NCBI GenBank assembly: GCA_017379075.1
Contig: JAFNXL010000022.1
Span: forward strand, 1-55,063
DNA length: 55,063 nt
From: Bacteroidaceae bacterium
GTDB taxonomy: Bacteria; Bacteroidota; Bacteroidia; Bacteroidales; Bacteroidaceae
Reading direction: 5' to 3'
Position 1 is the first letter of the stretch; each line of letters starts with the position of its first letter. Position numbers and translations under genes: made by a program. This document shows, piece after piece, positions 17,373 through 24,481 of this stretch. A model generated the notes under the pieces. The model was not told where the DNA came from. It did no database searches and was given only the letters and a program-made list of their open reading frames with translations.

Positions 17373-18968
17373 ATGTTTGCACAATTGTTACAATCGTCCT
17401 ATTTCTCGTTATTCCTGATGGTTGCGCTTGGCTTTATGTTGGGCCGCATCAAGGTTAAGGGACTTTCTCTCGATGTATCGGCCGTGATTTTCATAGCCTT
17501 GCTTTTCGGGCACTTTGGTGTGTTCATTCCCAAGGAACTGGGTAATTTCGGATTGGTGCTTTTCATCTTTACCATTGGCATACAGGCCGGCCCAGGTTTC
17601 TTTGATTCTTTCCGCAGCAAGGGAAAGGCGCTCATTGTCATTGCCATGCTCATTATCGCCTCGGCGTGTGTGGCGGCTGTCGGTTTGAAGTTTGCTTTCG
17701 GCATGGACACTCCCAGTATTGTGGGACTGATTTCCGGAGCGCTAACCAGTACGCCCGGTCTGGCTGTGGCCATTGATTGTACCAATTCACCTTTGGCTTC
17801 TATTGCCTATGGTGTGGCCTATCCCTTCGGTGTAATCGGTGTAATACTCTTTGTCAAACTGATGCCCAAGATGTGGCGTGTTGACTTGCAGAAGGAAGCG
17901 GAGCGCCTGGAAGCGGAACGCAGAGGACAGTATCCCGAACTTGCAACCTGTATGTTTATGGTTACGAACCAATTGGCATTCGGAAAGAGCTTGCGCCAGA
18001 TTAACGTGCGCTCCATGACCGGTGCTGTGGTTTCGCGCCTTAAGCATGGAGATGACATTGTTATTCCTCAGGCAGACTCTGTTCTGCACGAAGGTGATAT
18101 CATTCAAGCTGTCGGAAGCGATGAGGCTTTGAAGCAGATGGAACTGCTTATCGGAAAACGATTGGAAGGCGAACTGCCTTTGCACCATACGCAGGAGGTG
18201 GTTTCCTTGTTGCTCACGAACAAGCATGCGGTAAACAAAATGTTGGGAGAACTCAACTTGCAGTATCGTTATAGCTGCACCGTAACTCGTGTTCGCCGAA
18301 GCGGAATTGACATTGCTCCCTCGCCCAATCTGGTGCTGAAATTCGGTGATAAGCTGATGGTAGCAGGAGAGAAGGAGGATTTAGAGGATGTGACCAAACT
18401 TCTGGGCAATGATGCCAAGAAGGTTTCCGATACAGACTTTTTCCCCATTGCCATGGGTATTGTTCTTGGTGTGCTTTTCGGCAAGTTGTCCATTTCCTTC
18501 TCTGATAGTTTCTCATTCTCCCCAGGACTGACCGGCGGTGTGCTCATTGTGGCTTTGATTCTTGGCGCGGTGGGAAAAACTGGCCCTGTGCTGTGGACTA
18601 TGTCTGGAGCGTCCAATCAGTTGCTCAGACAGTTGGGTCTGCTCCTTTTCCTTGCGGAGGTAGGAACCTCTGCCGGAAAGAATCTGGTGGAGACCTTCCA
18701 GGAAAGTGGTTTGCTGATGTTTGGCGTGGGTGCTATTGTAACTCTTGTGCCTATGTTCTCGGCCATGCTGGTGGGCAGATACTTGTTGAAAATCAGTCCG
18801 CTTGACATGTTGGGTGCCATCACAGGAGGTATGACCAGTACGCCGGGTCTAGTGGCGGCGGATTCTATGGCAGACAGCAACGTGCCCAGTGTGGCATACG
18901 CCACGGTTTATCCCATTGCCATGGTCTTCCTCATTTTGTTTATTCAGATTATCAGCATGTTCTTCTGA
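17373..18968 (+). CDS. AspT/YidE/YbjL-family transporter with two RCK_C (TrkA_C) domains
   Basis: A 531-residue inner-membrane protein. Two membrane halves, each about five to six segments, carry the twin signature GALTSTPGLAVA (near residue 130) and GGMTSTPGLVAAD (near 490) of the aspartate:alanine exchanger family. Between them lie two cytosolic TrkA_C-type domains (about 195-275 and 280-365). The length fits YidE/YbjL. E. coli members have no firmly proven substrate; Tetragenococcus AspT exchanges aspartate for alanine. Here only a dicarboxylate or amino acid exchanger role can be guessed. A strong bidirectional hairpin follows. Confidence 0.88.
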   Translation: MFAQLLQSSYFSLFLMVALGFMLGRIKVKGLSLDVSAVIFIALLFGHFGVFIPKELGNFGLVLFIFTIGIQAGPGFFDSFRSKGKALIVIAMLIIASACVAAVGLKFAFGMDTPSIVGLISGALTSTPGLAVAIDCTNSPLASIAYGVAYPFGVIGVILFVKLMPKMWRVDLQKEAERLEAERRGQYPELATCMFMVTNQLAFGKSLRQINVRSMTGAVVSRLKHGDDIVIPQADSVLHEGDIIQAVGSDEALKQMELLIGKRLEGELPLHHTQEVVSLLLTNKHAVNKMLGELNLQYRYSCTVTRVRRSGIDIAPSPNLVLKFGDKLMVAGEKEDLEDVTKLLGNDAKKVSDTDFFPIAMGIVLGVLFGKLSISFSDSFSFSPGLTGGVLIVALILGAVGKTGPVLWTMSGASNQLLRQLGLLLFLAEVGTSAGKNLVETFQESGLLMFGVGAIVTLVPMFSAMLVGRYLLKISPLDMLGAITGGMTSTPGLVAADSMADSNVPSVAYATVYPIAMVFLILFIQIISMFF

Positions 18969-18987
18969 TTCACATGATATAATACGA

Positions 18988-19023
18988 ATGGCCGCAGATT
19001 GGAGAAACCAGTCTGCGGCCATT
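18988..19023 (+). terminator. Bidirectional terminator between convergent transporter and DUF362 genes
   Basis: AATGGCCGCAGA and TCTGCGGCCATT pair perfectly, extended by four inner pairs (one G-U), around loop AGAAA. It lies between convergent genes and can serve both. Confidence 0.85.
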
Positions 19024-19045
19024 TGTGATATAATGGTGAGAGTGT

Positions 19046-20173
19046 TTATTTCACCAATTCATATTCACGGCTTCCGATACCAATTTTTTCGGCATGTTCC
19101 AGGCAAGATTTCCATTCCGATTCGGGGGTTGAATTCTTGAAGTGGTCGTGATGGTCATGGAAGTCGGGACGATGCATGCGATCGTAGAGCTGGCTTCCCG
19201 GCATCGGAGTGGCTGCAAGGCAGGCGTCCACACAAGCCTGGTCAAGCGCCAGCGGATCTTTTGAAACGAACATTCCGATGTTGGGTAGGATGGGGGCGTC
19301 GTTCTCTGGGTGGCAGTCGCAGTTTGGCGAGATGTCCAGTACCAGAGAAATGTGGAAGTGGGGACGTCCGTCAATGACTGCCTTGGCGTATTCTGCCATC
19401 TTGTAGTTCAGAAGCTGAGGCGCATGATAGTCTGTTGATGAGATGGCGTCGAAGTTGCAGGCGGCAATGCAGCGGCCGCAACCAACACAATTGTCCGTAT
19501 TCACCGACATTTTCTTGTTCTCCTCGTCAAATACAAGGGCATTGTTGGCGCATTGAGCAAGGCAATGCTTGCAGCCGCGACACAGATCCTGGGCAATCTC
19601 GGTCTTTCCACTGATGTGCTGCTCGCACTTTCCGGCACGCGAGCCGCATCCCATACCAATATTCTTGATGGCACCGCCGAATCCGGTCATTTCATGACCC
19701 TTGAAGTGGTTCAGACTGATGAATACATCGGCATCCATTACAGCACGGCCAATTTTGGCTTTTTCCACGTATTCGCCTCCCTCTACAGGCACTTCCACGT
19801 CGTCTGTGCCCTTCAGGCCATCGCCAATGAGGATGGGACAACCCACGGTGAGCGGTGTGAAGCCATTTTCCCAGGCACAATAAAGATGCTCCAGTGCATT
19901 CTTACGGCTGCCGGGATAGAGCGTGTTACAGTCGGTAAGGAAAGGCTTTCCGCCCAGTTCCTTCACCACATCCACCACTGCACGGGCATAGTTGGGGCGC
20001 AGATAGCTGATGTTGCCCATCTCGCCGAAGTGCATCTTTATGGCCACAAACTTGCCTTCCAGGTCAAGGTCGGCAATACCTGCCTTTCGGATAAGCTTCT
20101 TCAGTTTGGTGGGCAGGCCGTCGCCGTTGGCTTTTGTGCGGAAATCGGTAAAATATACTTTTGCTTTTTCCAT
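19046..20173 (-). CDS. DUF362 domain protein with two 4Fe-4S clusters
   Basis: A 375-residue cytoplasmic protein. The DUF362 core covers about residues 1-180 (KMHFGEMGNISYLRPNYARAVVDVVKELGGKPFLTD and SLNHFKGHEMTGFGGAIKNIGMG). Then come two ferredoxin motifs, LCRGCKHCLAQCANN and NCVGCGRCIAACNFD (Cys patterns CxxCxxCxxxC), near 198 and 227, and a DUF362 C-terminal part. Several members in gut Bacteroidetes and clostridia are annotated only as iron-sulfur proteins. A redox role is likely, the reaction unknown. It starts 8 bp downstream of the META lipoprotein stop, so the two may be co-transcribed. Confidence 0.85.
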   Translation of the reverse strand: MEKAKVYFTDFRTKANGDGLPTKLKKLIRKAGIADLDLEGKFVAIKMHFGEMGNISYLRPNYARAVVDVVKELGGKPFLTDCNTLYPGSRKNALEHLYCAWENGFTPLTVGCPILIGDGLKGTDDVEVPVEGGEYVEKAKIGRAVMDADVFISLNHFKGHEMTGFGGAIKNIGMGCGSRAGKCEQHISGKTEIAQDLCRGCKHCLAQCANNALVFDEENKKMSVNTDNCVGCGRCIAACNFDAISSTDYHAPQLLNYKMAEYAKAVIDGRPHFHISLVLDISPNCDCHPENDAPILPNIGMFVSKDPLALDQACVDACLAATPMPGSQLYDRMHRPDFHDHHDHFKNSTPESEWKSCLEHAEKIGIGSREYELVK

Positions 20174-20181
20174 TGCTTTAT

Positions 20182-20586
20182 TTACTTTTTCAGGGTCATA
20201 ATAACTTTTCCCTCCTCGTTCAGTATGGTGGCGGTGCTGTCCTTTACCTCAATGGTGGAAATGGCGTTCAGGGCTTCCGTAACGGCCATCTCAACCTCCA
20301 TGCTGGCTCCCATTCGGCGTGTCATGCCGATGTTCTCAAGCACCAGTTTGCCATCTTTTAATGCATATTGTCCGAAGAAGTTATTTACGCTGGTGCAGCC
20401 GGTCATTTCTCCGTTCTCGCCAAAGTTGATGAAAGCTTGGGCTTCGCCTTCTGCTGTACTTTGTCCGCAAGCGGATTCAATGTTCCATTGTCCGGCAATG
20501 TCCTCCAGAGTGGTTTCCTTCTGAGAAGTGCATCCGGGCAGTACGATGGTGCTGATTAACAGGAAATTCTTGATGATTGTCTTCAT
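20182..20586 (-). CDS. META-domain lipoprotein (HslJ-like)
   Basis: A 134-residue lipoprotein. MKTIIKNFLLISTIVLPGC gives a signal with lipobox LPGC and lipidated Cys19. The META domain begins EDIAGQWNIESACGQ and has FINFGENGEMTGCTSVNNFFGQY and IGMTRRMG, as in HslJ-type proteins. Such proteins sit in the outer membrane or periplasm and are linked to stress tolerance; here the role is inferred only. The ATG at 20586 was chosen because it starts the signal peptide; the longer frame adds 19 polar residues. It has a long leader (about 145 bases) after the promoter at 20739-20770. Confidence 0.82.
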   Translation of the reverse strand: MKTIIKNFLLISTIVLPGCTSQKETTLEDIAGQWNIESACGQSTAEGEAQAFINFGENGEMTGCTSVNNFFGQYALKDGKLVLENIGMTRRMGASMEVEMAVTEALNAISTIEVKDSTATILNEEGKVIMTLKK

Positions 20587-20738
20587 AGGTCTTTTCTCCT
20601 TTCTGTTGTTTAGTGAGATTTTTTGTTCGCTTGTGCTTGGCATGATGACCAGACGTCCGGATAAAAAAGAAGGCTGTCATCACGACAACCACTCCTTTTC
20701 ATTAACCTTAAAAATCTAATACCATGAAAAACACGATG

Positions 20739-20770
20739 CAAAATTAGTGGTTTTCTCGTTTACGTGCAAA
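20739..20770 (-). promoter_or_regulatory. Promoter of META lipoprotein transcript
   Basis: On the minus strand TTTG (20770-20767), 20 bp, TAATTTTG (20746-20739). The leader of about 145 bases contains an imperfect hairpin built from GATGAC (20674-20679 area) and GTCATC, of unknown role. Confidence 0.8.
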
Positions 20771-21047
20771 CCCTACACTCCTTTTTTCGTATTTTTCCGC
20801 TTTTTATTGACTTATGTCAAGAATGTTGCCGCATTCTTATGAAAAACAGCCTCATTGTTGCTTGGATGACGCTGCATGCAGCCTTTGGTGAATAGGTGTG
20901 AAAGGGATGTGTTTTCGGGCAATCTATAATCTCTGTTTATCTGTACACTTGTGACATTCCTGAAACATAGTGCTTAAAAAGTTGTAGGACAGTGCTATAA
21001 AAGTTCTTTCTCTGAGGCAAAAGTTTTGTTCCAAAGTTTGAAACGTA

Positions 21048-21078
21048 CATCCCAAACCTTGGGATGAACTTTTTATCG
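21048..21078 (+). terminator. Orphan terminator-like hairpin
   Basis: CATCCCAA (21048-21055) pairs perfectly with TTGGGATG (21059-21066), followed by AACTTTTT. No gene or plus-strand promoter is visible upstream in 20771-21047, a 280-bp A/T-rich stretch that otherwise only shows a doubled AGTGCT(T/A)(A/T)AAAAGTT motif near 20970-20995. Confidence 0.45.
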
Positions 21079-21200
21079 TTGACAAAAAACTTTTTCAGTG
21101 TGGCTAAAAAACAAATTCATTATAGCCGCCAAACAATTTTGATGTATTTGTTCTTCAATTCCGCTGAACCTATATATCCAAGCGTGTACAGGCCACCAAT

Positions 21201-21399
21201 TAAGGGTGGTTCTAAAAATTATGCCGGGTTGATTTTCGTTCTATTTTCGTGTGTGCTTTTGTAAGTTGAAGAAGGAGCATAGCGAGCTATGTGACTGATG
21301 AGGCTTGACAAAATGACACCGAAAGAGACGAAAAGCGGCCGAAACGGAGAACACCAGAAAAGGTAAAACCTAAATTCAGAATTTTTAGAACCACCCTTA
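21201..21399. mobile_element. MITE-like element with 19-bp perfect terminal inverted repeats
   Basis: AAGGGTGGTTCTAAAAATT at 21202-21220 is perfectly inverted at 21380-21398. The repeats are bracketed by TA, which would suit a TA-targeting transposase (IS630/Tc1-like), though TA is self-complementary and so weak evidence. The ~160-bp interior has no credible ORF and holds a CATAGC/GCTATG hairpin near 21278-21291. The element ends 20 bp before the tRNA-Leu terminator. Confidence 0.65.
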
Positions 21400-21418
21400 T
21401 GTCTTAGGAATACAAAAA

Positions 21419-21449
21419 AAGCGGAGAGGTTTTTCAACTCTCTCCGCTT
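21419..21449 (-). terminator. Terminator of tRNA-Leu
   Basis: AAGCGGAGAG pairs with CTCTCCGCTT; read on the minus strand it is followed by a run of seven T. Confidence 0.85.
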
Positions 21450-21452
21450 CTG

Positions 21453-21534
21453 TACCCAGACCCGGGATCGAACCGGGATGGGTTGCCCCACTGGTGTTTG
21501 AGACCAGCGCGTCTACCGATTCCGCCATCTGGGC
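21453..21534 (-). tRNA. tRNA-Leu (anticodon CAA)
   Basis: Read on the minus strand: acceptor GCCCAGA pairs with TCTGGGT (one G-U), D-arm with GGCGGAATCGGTAGACG as in class II leucine tRNAs, anticodon stem CTGGT/ACCAG with loop containing CAA, a variable arm (TGGGGCAACCCA), and T-arm CCGGTTCGATCCCGG. Discriminator A73; CCA is not encoded. 82 nt. Confidence 0.95.
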
Positions 21535-21545
21535 TTTTTGCGCTG

Positions 21546-21577
21546 CAAAGGTAGATGTTTTTGCTGAATTGACCAAA
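21546..21577 (-). promoter_or_regulatory. Promoter of tRNA-Leu
   Basis: On the minus strand TTTG (21577-21574), 20 bp, TACCTTTG (21553-21546), ending 12 bases before the tRNA. Confidence 0.85.
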
Positions 21578-21643
21578 TGTTTTAATTGTTTTTTTGCTAA
21601 AGAGGTCGCATTTTAGTGAAATCCGGTTGTATTGTCATTATAA

Positions 21644-21675
21644 AGGCTGGACATTGCAATTGTAATGCCCAGCCT
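21644..21675 (-). terminator. Terminator of flotillin operon
   Basis: AGGCTGG and CCAGCCT pair perfectly and the inner ATT/AAT extends the stem; on the minus strand it is followed by TTTATAAT. Confidence 0.7.
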
Positions 21676-21698
21676 GTAAAAACGTGATTCTCAGTTTT

Positions 21699-23075
21699 TT
21701 ATTCTTCTATCTCTGCTGTTTCTATAGATGCGTTCTCTTCTTTCTTCTTTGCCAAATATTCAGGAAGCGACATGCCTGCCTGGTCAAAAAGATCATTCAA
21801 GGGAGGGATACTTTTCATCAGACCGGAGAGGAAGTTGGCGGTATTGGTCTTTCCATCTGCGGTGCCTCCGTTGTCCCAAACGGTAACCTTGTCTATGTTG
21901 ATTCCCTTTATGGCTTCTACCTGGGTCTTTACCAGTTCTGGCAGTTTTTCCAGGAGCAGCAATGAGTATGCCTTGGTGGCATCACCTCCTGCGGCCTGTA
22001 TCATCTTGTCATAACCAGCAGCCTGCTTGGCCAGCATTTCATACAGACCCTTGGCTTCGGCTTCCATCTTGGCATAGATGGCGTCGGCCTCACCCTTTGC
22101 GTTTACGCGCTTCTGTTCAGCCTCGGCTTCCGCTGCAAGTACAAGTCTTTGCTTCTCAATTTCTTGCGCTACGATTACATTGGCGGTTTGGGTGGAGCGT
22201 TCACGGTTGGCGCGTGCCTCTTCGGCCTTTTGCTCGGCTGCGTAGGCTTCTTCGAGTGCTTGTGCCTGTGCCACCTTTTCGGCTGCAGTGGCCTTTCGCT
22301 GTGCTTCGGCTTCTTTCTCGCGACGGTTGGCCTCGCTATTTGCAATGGCAATTTTGGCTTCGTTTTCTCCTCTAACGGCTTCAGCATTGGCTTCTGCGGT
22401 GCGGATGCGGGTTTCTCTGACAGCCTCGGCCTTACCGATTTCTCCCACCTTTTCCTGTTCAGCCACGCGCACCTTGGCTTCGTTTATGGCCTTGGCGGCA
22501 GCTTCTTGTCCAAGTGCTTCGATATAGCCGCTCTCGTCCTTAATGTCTGTTACGTTTACATTGATAAGACGCAAGCCGATTTTCTTCAGTTCTACTTCCA
22601 CATTGGCACTGATGGCCTCCAGGAACTTGTCGCGGTCAGAGTTAAGTTCTTCAATGCTCATTGTGGCAATGACCAGACGCAATTGTCCGAAGAGGATGTC
22701 TCGTGCGAGCTCCTGAATCTGCTGGGCGGTCAGCCCCAACAGGCGCTCGGCTGCGGCCAGCATACTTTCGGGGTCTGTGCTGATACCCACGGTGAAACGG
22801 CAAGGTACGTCCACACGGATGTTCTGTCGGCTGAGGGCGTTGGTCAGATTGGCGTCAATGCTGATGGGGGTCAGGCCCAGATAGGCGTAATCTTCTATGA
22901 TGGGCCATACGAACGCACCTCCTCCATGCACGCACTTGGCGCTCTTATTGGTGCCTTTACTGCCATAGATAACCAGAATCTTGTCTGAAGGACAACGACG
23001 ATAACGATTGATAAGTGCTATAAAAAGAAAGACAAGCACTATGACTCCAATCACGATAAAATACAATGGAAACAT
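21699..23075 (-). CDS. Flotillin-like SPFH-domain membrane protein (FloT/YuaG type)
   Basis: A 458-residue protein. One N-terminal membrane segment (about residues 3-23, FIVIGVIVLVFLFIALI) is followed by the SPFH/band 7 domain (about 30-190, with RQNIRVDVPCRFTVGISTDPESMLAAAERLL). A long Glu/Ala-rich coiled coil with EANAEAVRGENEAKIAIANSEA-type repeats spans about 190-360. The C-terminal part (AKQAAGYDKMIQAAGGDATKAYSLLLLEKLPEL) is the oligomerisation end seen in flotillins. Flotillins form scaffolds in membrane microdomains. The NfeD-like gene upstream in the same direction is the classical partner, which strengthens the call. Confidence 0.9.
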   Translation of the reverse strand: MFPLYFIVIGVIVLVFLFIALINRYRRCPSDKILVIYGSKGTNKSAKCVHGGGAFVWPIIEDYAYLGLTPISIDANLTNALSRQNIRVDVPCRFTVGISTDPESMLAAAERLLGLTAQQIQELARDILFGQLRLVIATMSIEELNSDRDKFLEAISANVEVELKKIGLRLINVNVTDIKDESGYIEALGQEAAAKAINEAKVRVAEQEKVGEIGKAEAVRETRIRTAEANAEAVRGENEAKIAIANSEANRREKEAEAQRKATAAEKVAQAQALEEAYAAEQKAEEARANRERSTQTANVIVAQEIEKQRLVLAAEAEAEQKRVNAKGEADAIYAKMEAEAKGLYEMLAKQAAGYDKMIQAAGGDATKAYSLLLLEKLPELVKTQVEAIKGINIDKVTVWDNGGTADGKTNTANFLSGLMKSIPPLNDLFDQAGMSLPEYLAKKKEENASIETAEIEE

Positions 23076-23141
23076 GATGTTGAACAGATTAAATGGTTTT
23101 AATTACTTTAGATGTAGTCTCTTCTCTTTTTTTGATGCTTT

Positions 23142-23738
23142 TCAAATGGGCTCAACCAGCAGCGTGTTGTCATCAATGACCTGGATAACCCTGACACGGG
23201 CACCTGTGGGAATAAAAGTACCATCGGTCATGGCGGAGATTTCCTGTACACTTCCATGCAGGCTGATTTGCACCTTGCCCTGTCCTTCGCGAGCGGCGGG
23301 AATGCGTAAATATACCGGACAGACCATGCCCACGCAGTCCTGGATACGGAATGCCCCATTGCTTTCCAGTTTCTTCATTTGCCTGAACATGAAGAGGAAC
23401 ATGGCAACGAAAACGCTTCCGCACAAAATGGCTACGATGGCCAGCAAAGGACGAAGCGGAATGACACTCCAAAAACAGACGCCTCCCCATCCAATACCCA
23501 AGAGGAAGTTTATCAGATTGCGGATGGTGAACAATTGCATGGCGCCTCCGGTGTCCAGTGTGTCGCCATCGGGGATGTCCGTTGCGTCGGGCATAGACAG
23601 GTCTGCATCGTGGTCGCCGATGCCAATGAAGGTGAGTGTCATTTGGATGATGAAAACCAAAGATGCGGCAATGGCAATAGTCCAATACACGCGCAATGTG
23701 GGGTCGAGCGATTCGTACCAAATAGTGATTGTGTCCAT
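23142..23738 (-). CDS. NfeD/YqiJ-like membrane protein, flotillin partner
   Basis: A 198-residue protein. Three hydrophobic segments (about residues 18-40, 75-95, 97-118) are followed by a C-terminal OB-fold-like beta domain (about 125-198: QDCVGMVCPVYLRIPAAREGQGKVQISLHG through RVRVIQVIDDNTLLVEPI). NfeD proteins are encoded next to SPFH proteins and interact with them; the gap to the flotillin start is 66 bp on the same strand. The missing protease domain makes it a short NfeD1b/YqiJ-like form. Family assignment by fold pattern and context. Confidence 0.78.
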   Translation of the reverse strand: MDTITIWYESLDPTLRVYWTIAIAASLVFIIQMTLTFIGIGDHDADLSMPDATDIPDGDTLDTGGAMQLFTIRNLINFLLGIGWGGVCFWSVIPLRPLLAIVAILCGSVFVAMFLFMFRQMKKLESNGAFRIQDCVGMVCPVYLRIPAAREGQGKVQISLHGSVQEISAMTDGTFIPTGARVRVIQVIDDNTLLVEPI

Positions 23739-23807
23739 AATCAGAGTAATATATTCAAGTTAATATCAACAAAGGTAATGAAAAAATGAAAAGAAATTTT
23801 ATAATGA

Positions 23808-23838
23808 TTGGAAAAATGATAAAAAAAATGTATGTTTG
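23808..23838 (+). promoter_or_regulatory. Promoter of NUDIX gene
   Basis: TTG 23808-23810, 20 bp, TATGTTTG 23831-23838. The in-frame ATG at 23832 is inside the -7 box, so the start must be 23859. Confidence 0.75.
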
Positions 23839-23858
23839 CACACAAATATAAAGCAAAG

Positions 23859-24410
23859 ATGACAAAATGCAAAGATAAACCCCATCCTTTGGGCATATTT
23901 CGGTATTGTCCCGTTTGTGGCAGCCCGAATTTTGTGACAAACAATGAAAAGAGCAAGCGCTGTGCCGATTGCGGATTTGTCTATTTTTTCAATCCTAGCG
24001 GAGCCACGGTGGCGGTGATTGTGAACGAACGCGATGAACTGCTTGTGGTGAGGCGGGCGAAGGAACCTGCCAAAGGGACGCTGGACCTTCCTGGCGGCTT
24101 TTTGGATTGTGCGGAAACGGCAGAGGAGGGAGTTGCCCGCGAGGTATTTGAGGAAACTGGGCTTGAGGTGGAGCAGTGTGACTACCTGTTTTCCATCCCC
24201 AATATTTATCCTTACAGCGGGTTGGATGTGCACACAATGGACCTTTTTTTCCTTTGCAGGGTAAAGGGGACGCAAGAGGCCAAGGCAATGGATGATGCGG
24301 AGAGCCTGGCCTGGATTCCTTGGGAGCAGATAATGCCTCAGGAGTTTGGCTTGCTTTCTGTCCGCAAGGGTGTAATTCGTTTGAAAATGATGTGGACTAA
24401 TAAAAAATAA
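23859..24410 (+). CDS. NUDIX hydrolase with N-terminal zinc ribbon
   Basis: A 183-residue cytoplasmic protein. The N-terminal zinc ribbon has CPVCGSPNF and CADCGFVYF (two CxxC pairs). The NUDIX box GX5EX7REUXEEXGU is present as GGFLDCAETAEEGVAREVFEETGLEV near residue 85, with all catalytic Glu residues. The layout resembles the NudC/NADH pyrophosphatase relatives and the NUDIX-with-zinc-ribbon family; substrate is a nucleoside diphosphate linked to X, unspecified. Start 23859 is chosen because the promoter lies over the upstream ATG. The gene precedes topA by about 70 bp; topA seems to have a -7 box of its own. Confidence 0.88.
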   Translation: MTKCKDKPHPLGIFRYCPVCGSPNFVTNNEKSKRCADCGFVYFFNPSGATVAVIVNERDELLVVRRAKEPAKGTLDLPGGFLDCAETAEEGVAREVFEETGLEVEQCDYLFSIPNIYPYSGLDVHTMDLFFLCRVKGTQEAKAMDDAESLAWIPWEQIMPQEFGLLSVRKGVIRLKMMWTNKK

Positions 24411-24444
24411 TGATATAAATAATGTGTAACAAATATTTTTGCAT

Positions 24445-24452
24445 TATCTTTG
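24445..24452 (+). promoter_or_regulatory. Candidate -7 box of topA
   Basis: TATCTTTG lies 29 bases before the topA ATG. No good -33 TTTG is seen at the usual distance, so only the -7 element is claimed. Confidence 0.45.
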
Positions 24453-24481
24453 CGCCCAAATCATAAATTAAATAAGACCTG

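Noticed and set aside
21064-21264. 66-codon plus-strand ORF
   Set aside because: It runs from the orphan hairpin into the MITE-like element, so its reading frame is accidental.
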